Of a stretch of 64,000 bases of DNA, positions 43,429-55,063 are shown in pieces. Both the position numbers and the translations under genes were made by a program. This stretch comes from Calocera cornea HHB12733. Its lineage: Eukaryota; Basidiomycota; Dacrymycetes; Dacrymycetales; Dacrymycetaceae. The stretch spans positions 1 to 64,000 of the forward strand of contig KV424065.1 of assembly GCA_001632435.1 (NCBI GenBank), read 5' to 3'. The notes beneath the pieces were generated by a model, which searched no databases, was not told the DNA's origin, and worked only from the letters and a program-made list of their open reading frames with translations. Positions within the stretch are counted from its first letter, which is position 1. The number at the start of each line of letters is the position of its first letter.

Positions 43429-44790
43429 TCAGCGCAGCGCTTTCCACACCCTCAGCCCCATATCGAGCAGCTGCAGCTCCTCGTCCGCCCCGTCTGACAG
43501 GTTCTTGTCGACCTCTGCAAATATGAGGGCGCAGCGCGACTTTTGCTGTCCGGTGATGAGCGGGTGGAGGATTATGATGTCATGCAGCTGCTCTTGGGTG
43601 AGTTTGAGTAGCCAAAAGGGAGGTGAGAGGCGCACCTGCGAAAGCACCTGTGTCGCGCTATACCCGCCCAGCACAAGCTCCTGGACCGCTTTCCTGACCC
43701 CATCATACCCTTTCGTTTTCACATCCATATCCACATCCACATCCTCCCCCTCCACCCCGAGCGAAGCCGCGAACCGCCCCGCGACCGCATCCGGGATGAC
43801 TCCCGCGATCTCCTGAATGTCCCTCGGCTGGATCTGCGTCGGCGGTACTGTGGACGCGGCGAGTCGGTGCGCCGACTGCAAGTAGGTGATGCTCCGCCTC
43901 AGGTCGCCGTCCGAGGTCGTTATCAGCGCGTCGATCACGGGCGGGGTGACAGAGACGCCCTCGGCGTGCGCGACGAACTCGAGCCGCGCGCGGTTTGAGG
44001 AGGCGTCGAGCGTGTGAAAGCGGAATTTGGAGCAGCGCGAGGCCAGGGGCTCAATGATTCTGACCACCACAACGGCATCATCAGTATACTATTCATGAAG
44101 CAAGCAGACATGGGCAAGTGCGCACCGCGTCACGTAATTGCACACCAAGCAGAACCTCGTGATCTTCGCATACGTCTCCATAACCCGTCGCAGCGCGGCC
44201 TGTGCGTCCTGGGTCATACTGTCCGCCTCGTCCAGGATGATGATCTTGTACGGGGGGCAGGGGTAACCCCGGGCAGCCTCGGCGTCCGCCGCGCGCGGCG
44301 TCTGGCGCGCAAAGTTCTTGATCTTCTCGCGGACGACGGAAATTCCCCGCTCGTCGGATGCATTGAGCTCGAGCACGCGTGAGCGGAAGAGCTCGGGTCT
44401 GCTTCGGTCAGTGGCAGCACAGTCACGGGTGAGATTGGGCGTACCCGAACAGCTCTCGTGAGAGCGCGAGGATGGTGCTGGTCTTGCCCGTCCCGGGAGG
44501 CCCGTAGAACAGCATATGCGGCAGCTGCACCGACAATGAGGTCCGCTGCGGAAATTTCATACAGCATATACGCACATTGTTGCTTCCCAAGGTCTTCTTC
44601 AGCACTTGCACCGTATGTTCCTGCGCGGAGATATCGTCCATCGTCTTCGGTCGGCTGTTCCATCCGCGTCAGCCCATCCTTTCCTTCCTCAAACAGAGAG
44701 AGACACTCACTACTTCTCGATCCATGGTTGGAGCGACGGGTCAACCACATGCTTCGGCTGCTGCTTGGGCGGCTTGAGGAAGGACTGCAT
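43429..44790 (-). CDS. RFC2: Replication factor C subunit 2 (clamp loader)
   Basis: Six exons on the minus strand (44711-44790, 44576-44654, 44445-44524, 44126-44398, 43636-44059, 43429-43587) give 364 aa. AAA+ motifs are complete: Walker A GPPGTGKT (61-68), [11 protein letters not shown], Walker [11 protein letters not shown], sensor 1 region [10 protein letters not shown], and the [11 protein letters not shown] arginine-finger box. The C-terminal collar domain ends with a helical segment. The sequence corresponds to yeast Rfc2/human RFC4, loading PCNA on DNA. The last intron (43588-43635) is 48 nt and stop-free in frame, so retention would insert 16 residues; VLSQLHD across the junction matches the family. 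Confidence 0.94.
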
Positions 44791-45292
44791 TCTTCCCTTC
44801 GCACTGTGGCTTTTGCTGTGCCGGACTTTGGCAAGGAGTGGAAGCACCGGTAGAGGTACTGGGAATGGCAAGTGCAGCGGATGGAGGGCGTCTACAGAAA
44901 GCGCGTCGTCAACGGGCAGATGTCGATCCTCTGCGGGCGCTGCTGCTGCTGCTCTTGCTCTCAGAGAGGGCGGTAAGGGACGCGTCGCGCACGCGCCCAG
45001 CGGCCGCAATGTCTCGCCCGGAGCAGCCCTGGCGGAGGCAGATTTGTGGCAGAGGGCCCGGAGGCACGCGCGCGCCGGCGGGATGGCATGCGGGGGATTC
45101 GCGTGTTGGGTGTTGGGCGTGAACGGCGTTTACGAGGGCAAACCCACGCATACACGCAGAGATGATGGTATAAGTACGCACGAACGGCCGGAGGGATGCA
45201 GCGGGCAGGAGCACACGGATCTTTCAACCGGACCATCACCACCACACTCCGAGTGCATATATCCAGCGACCTCCTCCAGTTCATCGCCACAA
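44791..45292. promoter_or_regulatory. Divergent promoter region, RFC2 and the 45293 gene
   Basis: A TATAAG box at 45169-45174 lies 119 bp before the plus-strand start codon. The RFC2 side shows no TATA box. No gene seen. Confidence 0.5.
45169..45174 (+). promoter_or_regulatory. TATA box of the 45293 gene
   Basis: An exact TATAAG lies 119 bp upstream of the ATG, the same spacing range seen for the 941 gene, the aspartic protease and the methyltransferase. Confidence 0.5.
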
Positions 45293-46311
45293 ATGCCAAA
45301 GTCTACCACCACTCAGCGGTTCCGTCTCCAAGTGACCGGTGTGCATCCTAGCACAACCACCGCCGACCTCATAACGCGGCTCGAGCAAGATCCCGCTTTC
45401 TCCGGGCAAGAGCTGTGAGTCACCCTCCCGTCCCCCATTGACCATACACACTGACACGCTCCCGCAGGACGAACCCGATCCGGCTCGCCTCGACCCTCCC
45501 GAGCGGCTCCAAGCACATCTTGGTCTTCCTCAACGTCTCGGGCCCACCGCTCGTGTGCGAGCTCCCTAAGAAGATAGGCATGAGCCAAGGGAGCATGCTC
45601 ACCACCCTCTGGCTGGCGAATAAGGGCGATCCGGGCGAGAGTTCCGCGCGCTCCAGCCGCAGACCATCGCCCATCTCATCCCCCGCCTCCTCGCCCCGCG
45701 TATCGCCTCGCAAATCGCCGAAGGCAACCGGCTCCCCGCGCTCGCGAGAGGTGTCGCCAGCCCTCTCCCGGTTCACCACGCCCCCCACGAGCTCCCCCAC
45801 CCCCAGCAGTACACACCGCTTCCGCGGGCTCTTCTCCGGGCCCGCCTCCGAGCCCGCACCACTCCCCACCACCTCCTCTCGCTCCCCCTCCGCCGCGCCA
45901 CAAGCAGGCTGGTCCAACCCGCCAGCAGACTGGTCCTCCTCCCCCGCCTGGCCGTCCTACCTGAACCGCTCGCCCTCCTACTCTCCCGCCCACTCTCCCA
46001 TGTATGCGCCGCACTCCCCCATGTACGCGCCGCACTCCCCTACCCCCGTCAACTCCCCAGCCTTCGCCCAACCCCACGGCCACATCCCCTGGCGCGACCC
46101 GCTCGCGTCGTACGACTCCCTCCCAACGAGCGAGGCCGTCGAGCAGCTCACGGCACTCCTCGCGGGGTGCGTGCCGTTCCTTGCTGAGCCTGGGTGGGGG
46201 AGCGTGAGCGAGGAGCGCATCCAAGAGGCATGGGGAACGGAGGAGTTCAGGGTGGGCATGAAGGCATGGGAGATGGCCGTGGACCACGCGGAGGCGACGA
46301 TCGCGAGCTAG
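45293..46311 (+). CDS. Unknown Ser/Pro-rich protein
   Basis: Two exons, 45293-45414 and 45468-46311 (321 aa). The N-terminus RFRLQVTGVHPSTTTADLITRL looks like the first strand and helix of an RRM-type fold but is not followed by clear RNP motifs. Next come ILVFLNVSGPPLVCEL and a long SP/PS-rich disordered stretch with many SPR/SPK dipeptides. Two exact HSPMYAP heptapeptides lie near residues 218-231. The C-terminal ~80 residues look folded and helical (AVEQLTALLAGCVPFL, EERIQEAWGTEEFRVGMKAWE). I do not recognise the family. The TATAAG box and clean splicing support a real gene. Confidence 0.75.
46000..46042 (+). repeat. Tandem 21-bp duplication encoding HSPMYAP twice
   Basis: Two adjacent 21-nt units differing at a few positions encode the heptapeptide HSPMYAP twice, followed by a third partial HSP. 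This is a small in-frame tandem duplication in a disordered region. Confidence 0.7.
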
Positions 46312-46761
46312 CGAGCCCGACCCAGAGGAGGGGTTGAAAATATGTACTTGCATACCTTCTCGGTGTTTATGTGGTTTGAGTTTCTCTCATATCGGGGGAA
46401 ACGCGGTGTAGAGCCGTGTTTTCATAAGGGGCTTCTGTACTGCTTGCTCTTAATGTGATTGTTGTCGTCATTTCCCAGTTTTCATCGATGGACCTGCCAT
46501 TGGCAGATCATCCTCTCTTGATAAGAGCGATCTTCAGCATGCAGGATTAATGTTTCTCCAGTATAGTCTGTGCGAGTCCATATAGAACCAGCCAGGTGCT
46601 GAGGAGCTAAGGAAGCAAGGAGGAACGGGAGGTATACGTAAGTGCGCGTTCAGCGCATACATCCGCCACTGCTGACCTCATCCTCCCCTCGGCTCTTTCA
46701 GTTGCACCTCAACCACCTCCAATCATTCTCTCTCTCGCGTCCATCCGCCTGACAGTCCGCA
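46312..46761. other. Intergenic region upstream of the thioredoxin gene
   Basis: 450 bp, with a pyrimidine-rich leader (CTCTCTCTCGC near 46728) just before the start codon. No gene seen. Confidence 0.5.
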
Positions 46762-47865
46762 ATGTCCCTCGTAAAGCCCATCAACACGCCCTCCGAGCTC
46801 TCCACGCTGCTCACCGCCTCCGCCTCCCGTCTAGTAGTGATAGACTTCATGGCGACCTGGTGCGGCCCCTGCCACCAAATCGCGCCCCTCTTCGAGAGCC
46901 TCGCGAAGCAGTACAAGCACGCGGCGTTCGCGCGCGTCGACGTGGACAAGAGCAGGGACGTCGCGGGTATATACAGTGTCACGGCGATGCCGACGTTTGT
47001 GTTTGTGAAAGGCGGGCAGGAGGTCGGGAGGGTACGTCCGATCCTCGTTCACGTCGGGAGAGAGCTGGGACTTACTCGAAGGACAGATACGAGGTGCCTC
47101 GCCTGGTCAGCTCCAGCAGCTCGTTGCGCAGCTCGTCGGCCCCGCACCCGCCGCCACGGCCGAGGGCTCGACAAGCAAAGGCAAAGAGCCCGAGCTGTCC
47201 GACACCGTCTCCCTACTCGAGTTCCTCGACCCCTCCCAGTGCAACTGCCTGAACGAGGCAGAGGAGCATGGGATGAAGGGGATTGTTAGCAATAAGGGGA
47301 AGAATCAAGGCAGCGCGTGGTTGGAGAGCGATGCGGATGAGCAGCTGCTGTTGAATGTCTATGTGAGCATGTAGGCGCTGGCTGGTCGGCGGGACGCTGA
47401 TTGTGCCGCCTTGTAGTTCAACCAAGCTGTGCGCGTTCGTGCCCTTGTCATCCAGACCAAGGAGGTCAAGCAAGGGCCGAAGAAGATCAAGCTCTTCCTT
47501 AACAAGCCTGCACTTGGGTTTGAGGATGTCGAGGATGCGGAGGAGCCTGAGGCGGCCCAAATCATCGAGTTGACTGAGGAGAATCTGGAGGGCAAGCCGA
47601 TCATCCTCCGGACAGTCAGGTTCACCAGGGTGACGAGCCTTCATGTGCGTCCGAACCCCTCCTTTTAGTTGGACTGGCTAACGTCCTTCAGATCTTCGTC
47701 AGCTCCAATCAGAGTGACGAGGAGACGACTCGGATCGATGCAGTTGATATTCTCGGAATGCCTATTGAGTGCGCACACACTCTCATATGAACATAATAAT
47801 CTAGTGCTAACCGCATCTGCAGAACGACTGACATGAGCAACTTCAAGAAGTCGGAGGACGACTAA
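46762..47865 (+). CDS. Thioredoxin with C-terminal PITH domain (Txl1/TXNL1-like)
   Basis: Five exons: 46762-47031, 47087-47362, 47417-47644, 47692-47768 and 47823-47865 (297 aa). The thioredoxin fold covers ~1-105 with the redox motif WCGPC at residue ~33 and the cis-proline in AMPTFVFVKGG. The PITH domain covers ~130-290: LLEFLDPSQCNCLNE, LLLNVYFNQAVRVRALVIQ, IKLFLNKPALGF and SSNQSDEETTRIDAVDILG. TXNL1-type proteins associate with the 26S proteasome. All introns are 47-55 nt. Confidence 0.95.
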
Positions 47866-50800
47866 TTGTAGATTGTGGAGCCCCGCGTTCTTGAACCTGC
47901 TCATACCCTACACGTCATGACCTGTATCAGTCGAAACCAATCAATGAACCATCTGCAATGAAGAATATTACCTGAGGCGGATACGATCTTTGGGCGAGGG
48001 TTACAGAACACGGTGCCAAAAGGCACAAATGCGAAAAATTGTGTGAATGTCACACGAAAGGGTCATCGGACACACATGCCCTCTCCTTTGTAGCACTGCG
48101 CAATTCCCTGAGCCGAAGCAGAGGATATCACCACGCTGTCTCTGCCCACGAGCGCAGGCAGGACATCCGTGCAAGTCAGCATAGGATGCCGAATACACTC
48201 TCGAAGCCGAAACTTCCCCCTTCGCTGTCGCAGTCCGTCCCTTCGCATACAGCCCGTGCCCAATGTACTCCGATCTCCGTTTCCGAAGATCCTTTCCTCC
48301 AATCGACGACAATTCCGTCATTCCAGTTGAAGCAACGTCGAAGGAGCAGTCGCGGGCCATGCGGGTATGAGTCGACATACAGCTCCTCTCGGAGTAATTC
48401 CCGGCTAGCTCCTCGCTGATCTCTTCCGCCACATTCCAGAGCCTCGTCTTTTGGTAGGTAGCTCCATGCCTCACTGACCTTCCCCACTATCGTAAGGTAG
48501 ATCCCTCCCCATAGCACGACGCACGCGAGATCATGGTTCAGCTGACGACCTGCCCCAGCCTAGTGGAAGCGACGCAATCACTGTTCTCTCCGTCCCGTAG
48601 GACTGGAACCTCATACATGCCAGGAAGCGAGCACATGACTCTAATGCAGTCCCTAGTGGGTCTGCATTCTGGGATGATGAGGGAGACAACGAGTGTTGCG
48701 CCGGATCCACGGGAAGGAGGGCGAGAGTCGCAAGAAGAACGACATGAAGGCGAAAGTGCTTGGATCGACAGGATCGGACGTTCGAATGGAGAGAATGCCG
48801 GCGGATTGAGGTGGCATGGGACTTTGCAAGAGCAAGGATGGGCCGCGATGGAGAGCAACAGGCGGATCTTTGCTACCAGGAACCTGCAGTCGATGTACCC
48901 ACGAGCCATCGCAACCGGGGAGGACGCATCCCAAACTCCTTGGCATGATCATGCTGGTCAGGAATGCATCGAAGAAAGCGAGACTGTATGCGGGTGATCG
49001 GAAAGCGCGAGCGATCCAGCTTCCTCGAGGAAGCGTAGATGACGGGGGCGGACTAGGGATCCACTGACAAGACCAGCTGCCGACAGCAGGTTTGTCCTTC
49101 CGGGAATGTGCGTCTGCTTGTGTAACACCCTTGGTCACCAAGTCTACTTGATCGCGCCGAAAGCGAAGTCGAACCGAGGTATCGCTTGCGTCCCGCTCGC
49201 CCACATCACGTCGATCCTGGCCGTTTCGCTTGCCCAAAGCCTTCCTGTTCGTGCCCACGCATCACGCCAAGCATCGCAACGTTCCCTGCCCAGTCGATGT
49301 CCTTTCGGACTCCCAGCAAGCCGTCGATCCCTCACAGCGCACACCGGCGCTTCCGGACGACCCGCGCCTGCTTGTCTATGACGGCCCTCATCAGGCTGCC
49401 TCGACCGAACAGGCGCGCGTCCGCGGCAATGGCAGGATCGGTTAAACTTCGCCGGGGTTTAAGCAGCTCTGGGAGCATGCTCAGAGAGGGGGGAGGCAAG
49501 CCTCATGCCACTAGTATCCGGTATGTGGGCTGGGTCGATCGCAGGCTACGAGGTGCGACTTTGTGGCTGAGTCGTTGATGGCCGTGCCTGGCATATCGGA
49601 TCTCACGAGCGACACCAACAAGAAGGGCAGCATGATAGCATGCCTATTCGTGTGCTGGTGCTGTGCTTCCAGTGCTCTGCTTGTATCTTGTGCGTTTCTC
49701 GCTCCATCAAGCTCCTTTCCAATCGGGCGTAACTCTAGTGCAACCAACCCTTCTGCCCGCGCTCGTCAGACCTGAAACCGCGCGTTCCGACACCGAAGCT
49801 CGCGACGTCACTACCGGCCACAGCACACAGACAGCGTTTGGGTGTCCTTGCGTATACTGGGCTTGGCAGCGACGGAACACGAGAACCTGACTCGGTGCTA
49901 GCTGGTTTCTGTGCGGAGTCTGACAAGCTGCAGATGTCGGGGTAGACGCACGTGCCGGAGAAACGCAGTTCATGGAGCTCAACTTCACAGCGAAGGGTAG
50001 TACAGAGCAGAGACCGGAAGACACAGTGTGAAACCGCTGAATCGCCAGACGCTCATAGCCATCGCGGAGGTCGCGCAGAAGCCGGAACGTAAGGTTCCCG
50101 TCCGGTCGCTCTCCGGACGGCACATTCGCCAGACGCAGCGATTTCGAGCGAAGCAAGGATACGTAGCGAGTCATCAACACTTAGGGTTAGATATCACTCT
50201 CGAGTCCTCTAGGGTCTCAGATTGTGGATCACTTGGGCTGGAACTGGGCTGGCTGGGCAGGGCATGCAGTGCAAGGCGGGTGAAGATGCGCGGTCCTTGG
50301 GCGTTGGGAGGCACGGAAGGGCTGAAGGCCGGCTGATGTCGCAGGAGATGGTCCGTGGGGTCTTCGCTGGCGATTCGAGGGTTTTGGACCGAGCAGCGGG
50401 CGATGGGCTCGTGTAGGCCGTGGTGACTGGAATGAGGGACAGCAGTGGCGGGGACGCGACGCGACGAGGAAAACGCGAAGGTTTAGGGCAGGCTACCTCG
50501 CGTTTTGATTCTTCTGAGCATTTCCGTGTGACACGCAGGCAAGCCTAGACCGCTCTTCTGGCGGGCAGTTGTCTCTTTGGGCACGGTAAACCAGATAGTA
50601 CATCAAAAGACGTGGCTGCATGCAAGACTTGGGCGAGATAGTATACGACATCGTTGTATGAGAGGGAATCAACACGCAGGTCAGTCCGAGGCTCCGATTT
50701 AGATATGATGATACAGCTAAATATACTTTCACTTGAAGTGTTCGCTTTTCAACGGCTCGAACGCCTGAGAAACGGGGTGCCGACACAAGCTCGCCCCTTC

Positions 50801-50940
50801 CGTCGGAGGCATGCAAGGGTGAAAGATACCCGAGCCCAAGACGCGTCCCGTCGCGCGCTGCACCCTTTCCTCCTAACTCTGCTCCGTACCACTACCTTGC
50901 GTGCACGTCTCCCCTTTACGCATACCAAGTGTTACTCAAA
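47866..50940. other. 3.1-kb region without a recognisable gene
   Basis: This is the longest gene-free stretch in the window. Many short frames overlap on both strands; the longest is minus 48653-49258 (201 codons), with no signature, no hydrophobic pattern and no continuation across plausible introns. I found no long terminal repeats or transposase motifs. A single TTAGGGTTAG at 50181-50190 is too short to be telomeric. A decayed element, a non-coding transcript or a lineage-specific gene all remain possible. Confidence 0.5.
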
Positions 50941-51402
50941 ATGTCTACCGAAGTCACCACTGATATGTACGCTATGTCTTGTTCTTTGTGAATGGTGTAG
51001 GGGCTGACGCGCGGCTCGATGTAGCACGCACGAGAACGGCAACGCCCAGCCTGCGGTCGACGCTCCCGTCTCCCAGGACAAGGGCAAGGGCAAGGCCATC
51101 GAGCCCGTTGACGATGACATGGATGATGAAGAGGAAGAAGAAGAGGAGGAGGAGGAGGATGAGGACGACGAGCTGGTCGAGGTATGCCCTCCCTTGCCGC
51201 TACTTCACCGTCGCCCGTAGTTGACGCGTATATGCAGGAGGAACCTCTCGACCCCGAGGCGATCATCTCCCAGCCTCGCCGCCGCGCGCAGGTGGACTAC
51301 TCCTCCAAGGAGGCGCTCGAGAAGGCCGGCCTTGCGCCCGAGCCCGAGGCTGCCGCTGACGAGGAGGACGAGTACATGGGCAACGCGGAGGAGGACGAGT
51401 GA
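50941..51402 (+). CDS. CHZ1: H2A.Z-H2B histone chaperone Chz1
   Basis: Three exons: 50941-50966, 51025-51181 and 51238-51402 (115 aa). A KGKGKAIE stretch leads to an acidic run (MDDEEEEEEEEEEDEDDE). The CHZ motif follows: LDPEAIISQPRRRAQVDYSSKEALEKAGL. An acidic C-terminus ends GNAEEDE. Chz1 chaperones H2A.Z-H2B dimers for SWR1 exchange. The size and layout match the family. Confidence 0.9.
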
Positions 51403-51686
51403 GCGTGCTCGCCCCCGTGGCGCGCGTCTGTGGCGAGACGTGTCTGTAACGCATATATGCGCCATATGTATATGTATGCGGCGACGTCGCCCGAGTTGTC
51501 TCTCCTAGTCAACCATCACCCATCCTGTAATCTCCACTCCATGATGTGCCGGTACAGGCAGCAGTCGAGAAGTCATATGTAACAAATGTCACGTCAATCA
51601 AGTCGATGAACTGCCCTAATTAGTGAAGCGACGTGTCTAAAGGAGGTCCGTGGGTATATGCAGTCCGCGATCAGCCGCGTCTTTTG

Positions 51687-53513
51687 TCACTCCGCCAGGC
51701 ACCCGCCGTCCCCCGCCCACCGGCCCAGCATGCTCACCGTCCTGCCCAAGCCCGGGTGCACCTCGATCTGGAAGGGCAAGAACGGCCAGCGCTCGCCGTC
51801 GATCGCGACGTTGCCCTCCTTCGCGAGCGGGATAGCGCGGTACGCGTGCACCTTGAAGTAGTGCTGGGAGGGCAGCCAGTACTGCTTGCCCTCCTCCGCC
51901 CCGTCCTGCGAGCCGAGAATCACCCCGCGGGTCGCCTGCGCGTTGGTCAGCTATGGGCGCCCCACCTCAAAGAGCACACGCACCGGCGTCTGCAGCACCA
52001 GATCCAAGAGCCCGTCGTTCATCTCCGACACGGGGAACTGCATAAAGTCCCTCGAGACGAAGGGCATCATCCCCCCACTTTCTCCCCTCAGCACACATCG
52101 GCAAGACAAGCGCGCGCGACTCACTAGAGGTAGATGATCTTTTCCGGGAACTCGATCCACCCGTCGTTGTCCGTGTCCCTGTACTTGAGCGGCGGGAGCG
52201 CGTCGTCCTCCCCATCCACTGCCGCCTCTCCGTTCCCGTTCGCAGCAGGCGGGAGGACGTTCCCGTGTGTGTCCAGCTTCCTGTCGCTCGCATGCTTCCG
52301 GAACACATCCAGCATCCTCTGCTTGTCGCTCTCCGCGACCTTCATCCAGATCTTGACAGGGCACGGCTTCATCCTGATCACTACTCGTGCATCAGCGCCT
52401 TCCCTCCCACTCCGACGAATTCCGAACAGGGACTCACCACCCCGAATAAACCCGACGATGAACCTCCGCTCGCCCATCCAGCGCAGGTTCTCCGTGCCCA
52501 GATCGAGGTCCGCCATGAGCCCCAGCGTCTGCGAGAGGAACGTGATCCGCCTCGTCTCGCCCTGCGTACACGAAGCGAGGTCGATCGGCATCACGTGTCC
52601 CTTGACGATGTTGAGCGCGGCGAGCGCGACGTCCCGGCAGTCTTTTGGCCCGACGAGCGAGACAGTGAACGCGTTCCCGCTGCCGGCGGGGATGTGCGCG
52701 ACGGGAAGCTGGAGGGCGCGCTTCGGCTGCTTGTGCTTTGCCAGTCCGTTGAACGTCTCGTAGACCACGCCGTCGCCAGAGACGACAGCGATGGCGTCGT
52801 AGGCGTCGACGTCGAACGTCGAGGCGAGCTCTTCCGCGTGCCCGCCGTGGGTCGTCACTGCCTAGGCATTGGTACCACAGTCAGGTAGGGAAGAAGGGCA
52901 GCGCACGGGTCACATCGATCGAGCACTTGGCAGCTTCGAACACCGGGCGCGCTCGGTGCTCCCAGATATGCTTTCCTTTTCCCTTCTATGGGATCAGTGG
53001 GGATAGCAGGGCTGCAGGGTGCTGCACACCTGGCCGCCGAAGGGGTTGACGATGATCTTCAGCCGTCTCCCGGGGACCACACCTTCTCGACATCAGCACC
53101 CTCCAACACCTGAAGTCAAGTACTCACACCCAGCGGCACTCATAAGCCTCGCCATCCACGCCTCAGCGAGCTCCTCCTCGCCCTCCCTCGGCCGCCCGCG
53201 TATGTGCAGCACCACATGCGCCTTCTTTTTCAGTGCGAGGGTCGCGATCGCCGCCTCGCCATTCACGAGCTCAGCGTACAAGACGTGCTTGAGCGCCGTG
53301 CGAAGCCTGACTGCTTCTGGTGCGCCTGCAATCCCGTACTCACGTCAGTACATGCTCCAAAAGGCATCAGAGCCTGACACGCGCACCTGCCTGCCTGCCC
53401 AGAGCAGAGACCTTGAACTCATCTTGGGTGAACCATAGCACGGCGGGCTTCCCGTCGACGGTGAGGTGGAGCGAGTTGTCGAGGTCCCAGTCTGCGCCTG
53501 CGATGCTGGCCAT
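51687..53513 (-). CDS. Sphingoid long-chain-base kinase (DAG-kinase catalytic family)
   Basis: Eight exons on the minus strand (53387-53513, 53128-53325, 53030-53082, 52914-52985, 52438-52861, 52125-52383, 51984-52077, 51687-51935) give 491 aa. RRLKIIVNPFGGQ opens the kinase fold. TTHGGHAEEL and the nucleotide loop VVSGDG (near residue 178) follow, then HIPAGSGNAFTVSL, RWMGERRFIVGFIRG, LYGGMMPFVSRDF and DGAEEGKQYWLPSQHYFKVHAYR. The enzyme phosphorylates sphingosine/phytosphingosine. An apparent in-frame TAG near 51952 lies within a 48-nt intron (51936-51983, GTGCGT donor), so the gene is intact. Confidence 0.92.
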
Positions 53514-53885
53514 GCCTCTGTGCCGAGTCTGCTGCCTGGAGTGCGCGCGACGTCACCCAACCAACGGCGATCTGTCCCTTACGCGGGCTCCTACCTCGGA
53601 AGAGAATTCGGGCGTCGGAGTGCGGGCGGCCGTTCGGACTTTGGTGCGGTCGGGCCGACAATGCGACGTGTACCGCACATTGCGTCGTATTGATCACCTT
53701 CCCCAACACAGAGGATTGCTGGAACGGAGCTACAGTGGTTATATATAGCCTGCCTGCCCGGCGCTTCCCCACCTTCCCGACCCCACCCCGCTGGCGTCCC
53801 CCTGCCACATCCCTGTCCCAGTGACCGCACCCTCACCCACACCTGCTTGACGCTGACCACCTCGCCCAGCCCACACCCAGCAAGC
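53514..53885. promoter_or_regulatory. Divergent promoter, LCB kinase and methyltransferase
   Basis: A strong TATATATA box at 53740-53747 lies about 140 bp before the methyltransferase ATG. The kinase side shows no TATA box. Confidence 0.6.
53740..53747 (+). promoter_or_regulatory. TATATATA box of the methyltransferase gene
   Basis: Perfect eight-base TATATATA followed by a C-rich leader and the ATG at 53886. Confidence 0.6.
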
Positions 53886-55063
53886 ATGGCCACCACCCTC
53901 AAGAACGCGGCCTCGAAGGTGCACGAGATCGCCCAGAAGGGGTTCGGGAAGGGCACAAACGAGCTGTACGACCGCGCCCGGCCGTCCTTCCCCCATTCGG
54001 CGATCGACAAGATCTGGCAGGCGCTCCCCAGCACGACCGCCCCGCTCAACATCGTCGAGTGCGCCTGCCTTTCCTATCACCTCCCGTATCTGGAAGGCTG
54101 ACCGAGCCCCGGTGCACTTGTGCAGGATGGGCTGTGGCACCGGCCTATTCACGCGCTCGCTGCTGTCCCACCCGCAGTTCGCCCAGCACACCGGCACGCT
54201 CCTCGCGACCGACCCATCCGAGGGCATGCGCAGCGTGTTCGTGCAGCGCACCACCGACCCGCGCGTCCGCTGCGAGGAGGGCACGTTCGACCACCTGCCC
54301 GCGGAGGACAGCTCCGCAGACCTCGTCGTCGCCGCACAGGCGTGGCACTGGTGCCCGGATCATGATAAGGCGCTGGTGAGTGCTTCCTTCCCGTGCTTGC
54401 CCTATTCCGTATGCAACATTCGGCATGCTCCGCCCTGCCTGCCTTCCCCGTGGCTCTTCCCCAGAGTTTCCCCATCCGCTCCCTTCCCCACCATTCCCCT
54501 ATCCGCTCTCCCAGTGATCGATTCTCCCTTCCCCCATCCACTCCCACTTTCCCACAGCCCCCTTCCCTTCTCCCCATCCCCCGCTTCACCCCTCCCAGAC
54601 AGAGCCACCCCTACTAACCCCCTTCCGTCAGACAGAGATCCACCGCGTCCTGCGCCCCTCGGGCGTCCTCGCCCTCATCTGGAACCTCGAAGACCGGGAC
54701 GGCGCGGCGTGGGTCGCGCAGCTGCGGGACACGTACGAGCCGTTCGAGCTGGGCACGCCGCAGTTCCGCCTCGGCCTGTGGCGCACGACGTTCGAGGCCG
54801 AGGCGTACGCGCGGTGGTTTGCCAAGGAGAGGGAGGACGAGGTGGAGCATATCGTGCCTACCACCCGGGAGGGGGTCGTCAACCGCGTGTTTAGCAAGAG
54901 CTATATGACCGCGCTGCAGGGGAGGGAGAGGGAGGAGATTACGAGGAGGATCGAGGAGGTTGTGGATAGGGGAGAGGGGAGAAAGTGGATCGACGAGAAG
55001 CAGGGTGTGTTCGAGTGGCCCTACAAGACGTGCATCATCACTTGCAAGCTTAAGCCGCAGTGA
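53886..55063 (+). CDS. SAM-dependent methyltransferase (type 11-like)
   Basis: Three exons: 53886-54058, 54126-54375 and 54632-55063 (284 aa). Motif I is EMGCGTGLFTRSLL, generated across intron 1. LATDPSEGMRSVF, DHLPAEDSSADLVVAAQAWHW and LRPSGVLALIWNLEDRD follow the class I Rossmann order. The family includes yeast Crg1/Tmt1-like small-molecule methyltransferases; the substrate is unknown. Intron 2 is 256 nt, about five times the local norm, and is a CT-rich run of near-repeats built on CCCTTCCCC/ATCCGCTC. Confidence 0.88.

Noticed and set aside
48653..49258. 201-codon minus-strand open frame as a gene
   Set aside because: No domain, no plausible splice continuation and no promoter; left as unexplained sequence.
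50181..50190. TTAGGGTTAG as telomeric repeat
   Set aside because: Only 1.7 units in an internal region; chance occurrence is sufficient.
51952..51954. Apparent in-frame TAG stop inside the LCB kinase
   Set aside because: It falls in a 48-nt GTGCGT...CAG intron (51936-51983); splicing joins LVLQTP to ATRGVILG, matching the family, so the gene is not broken.
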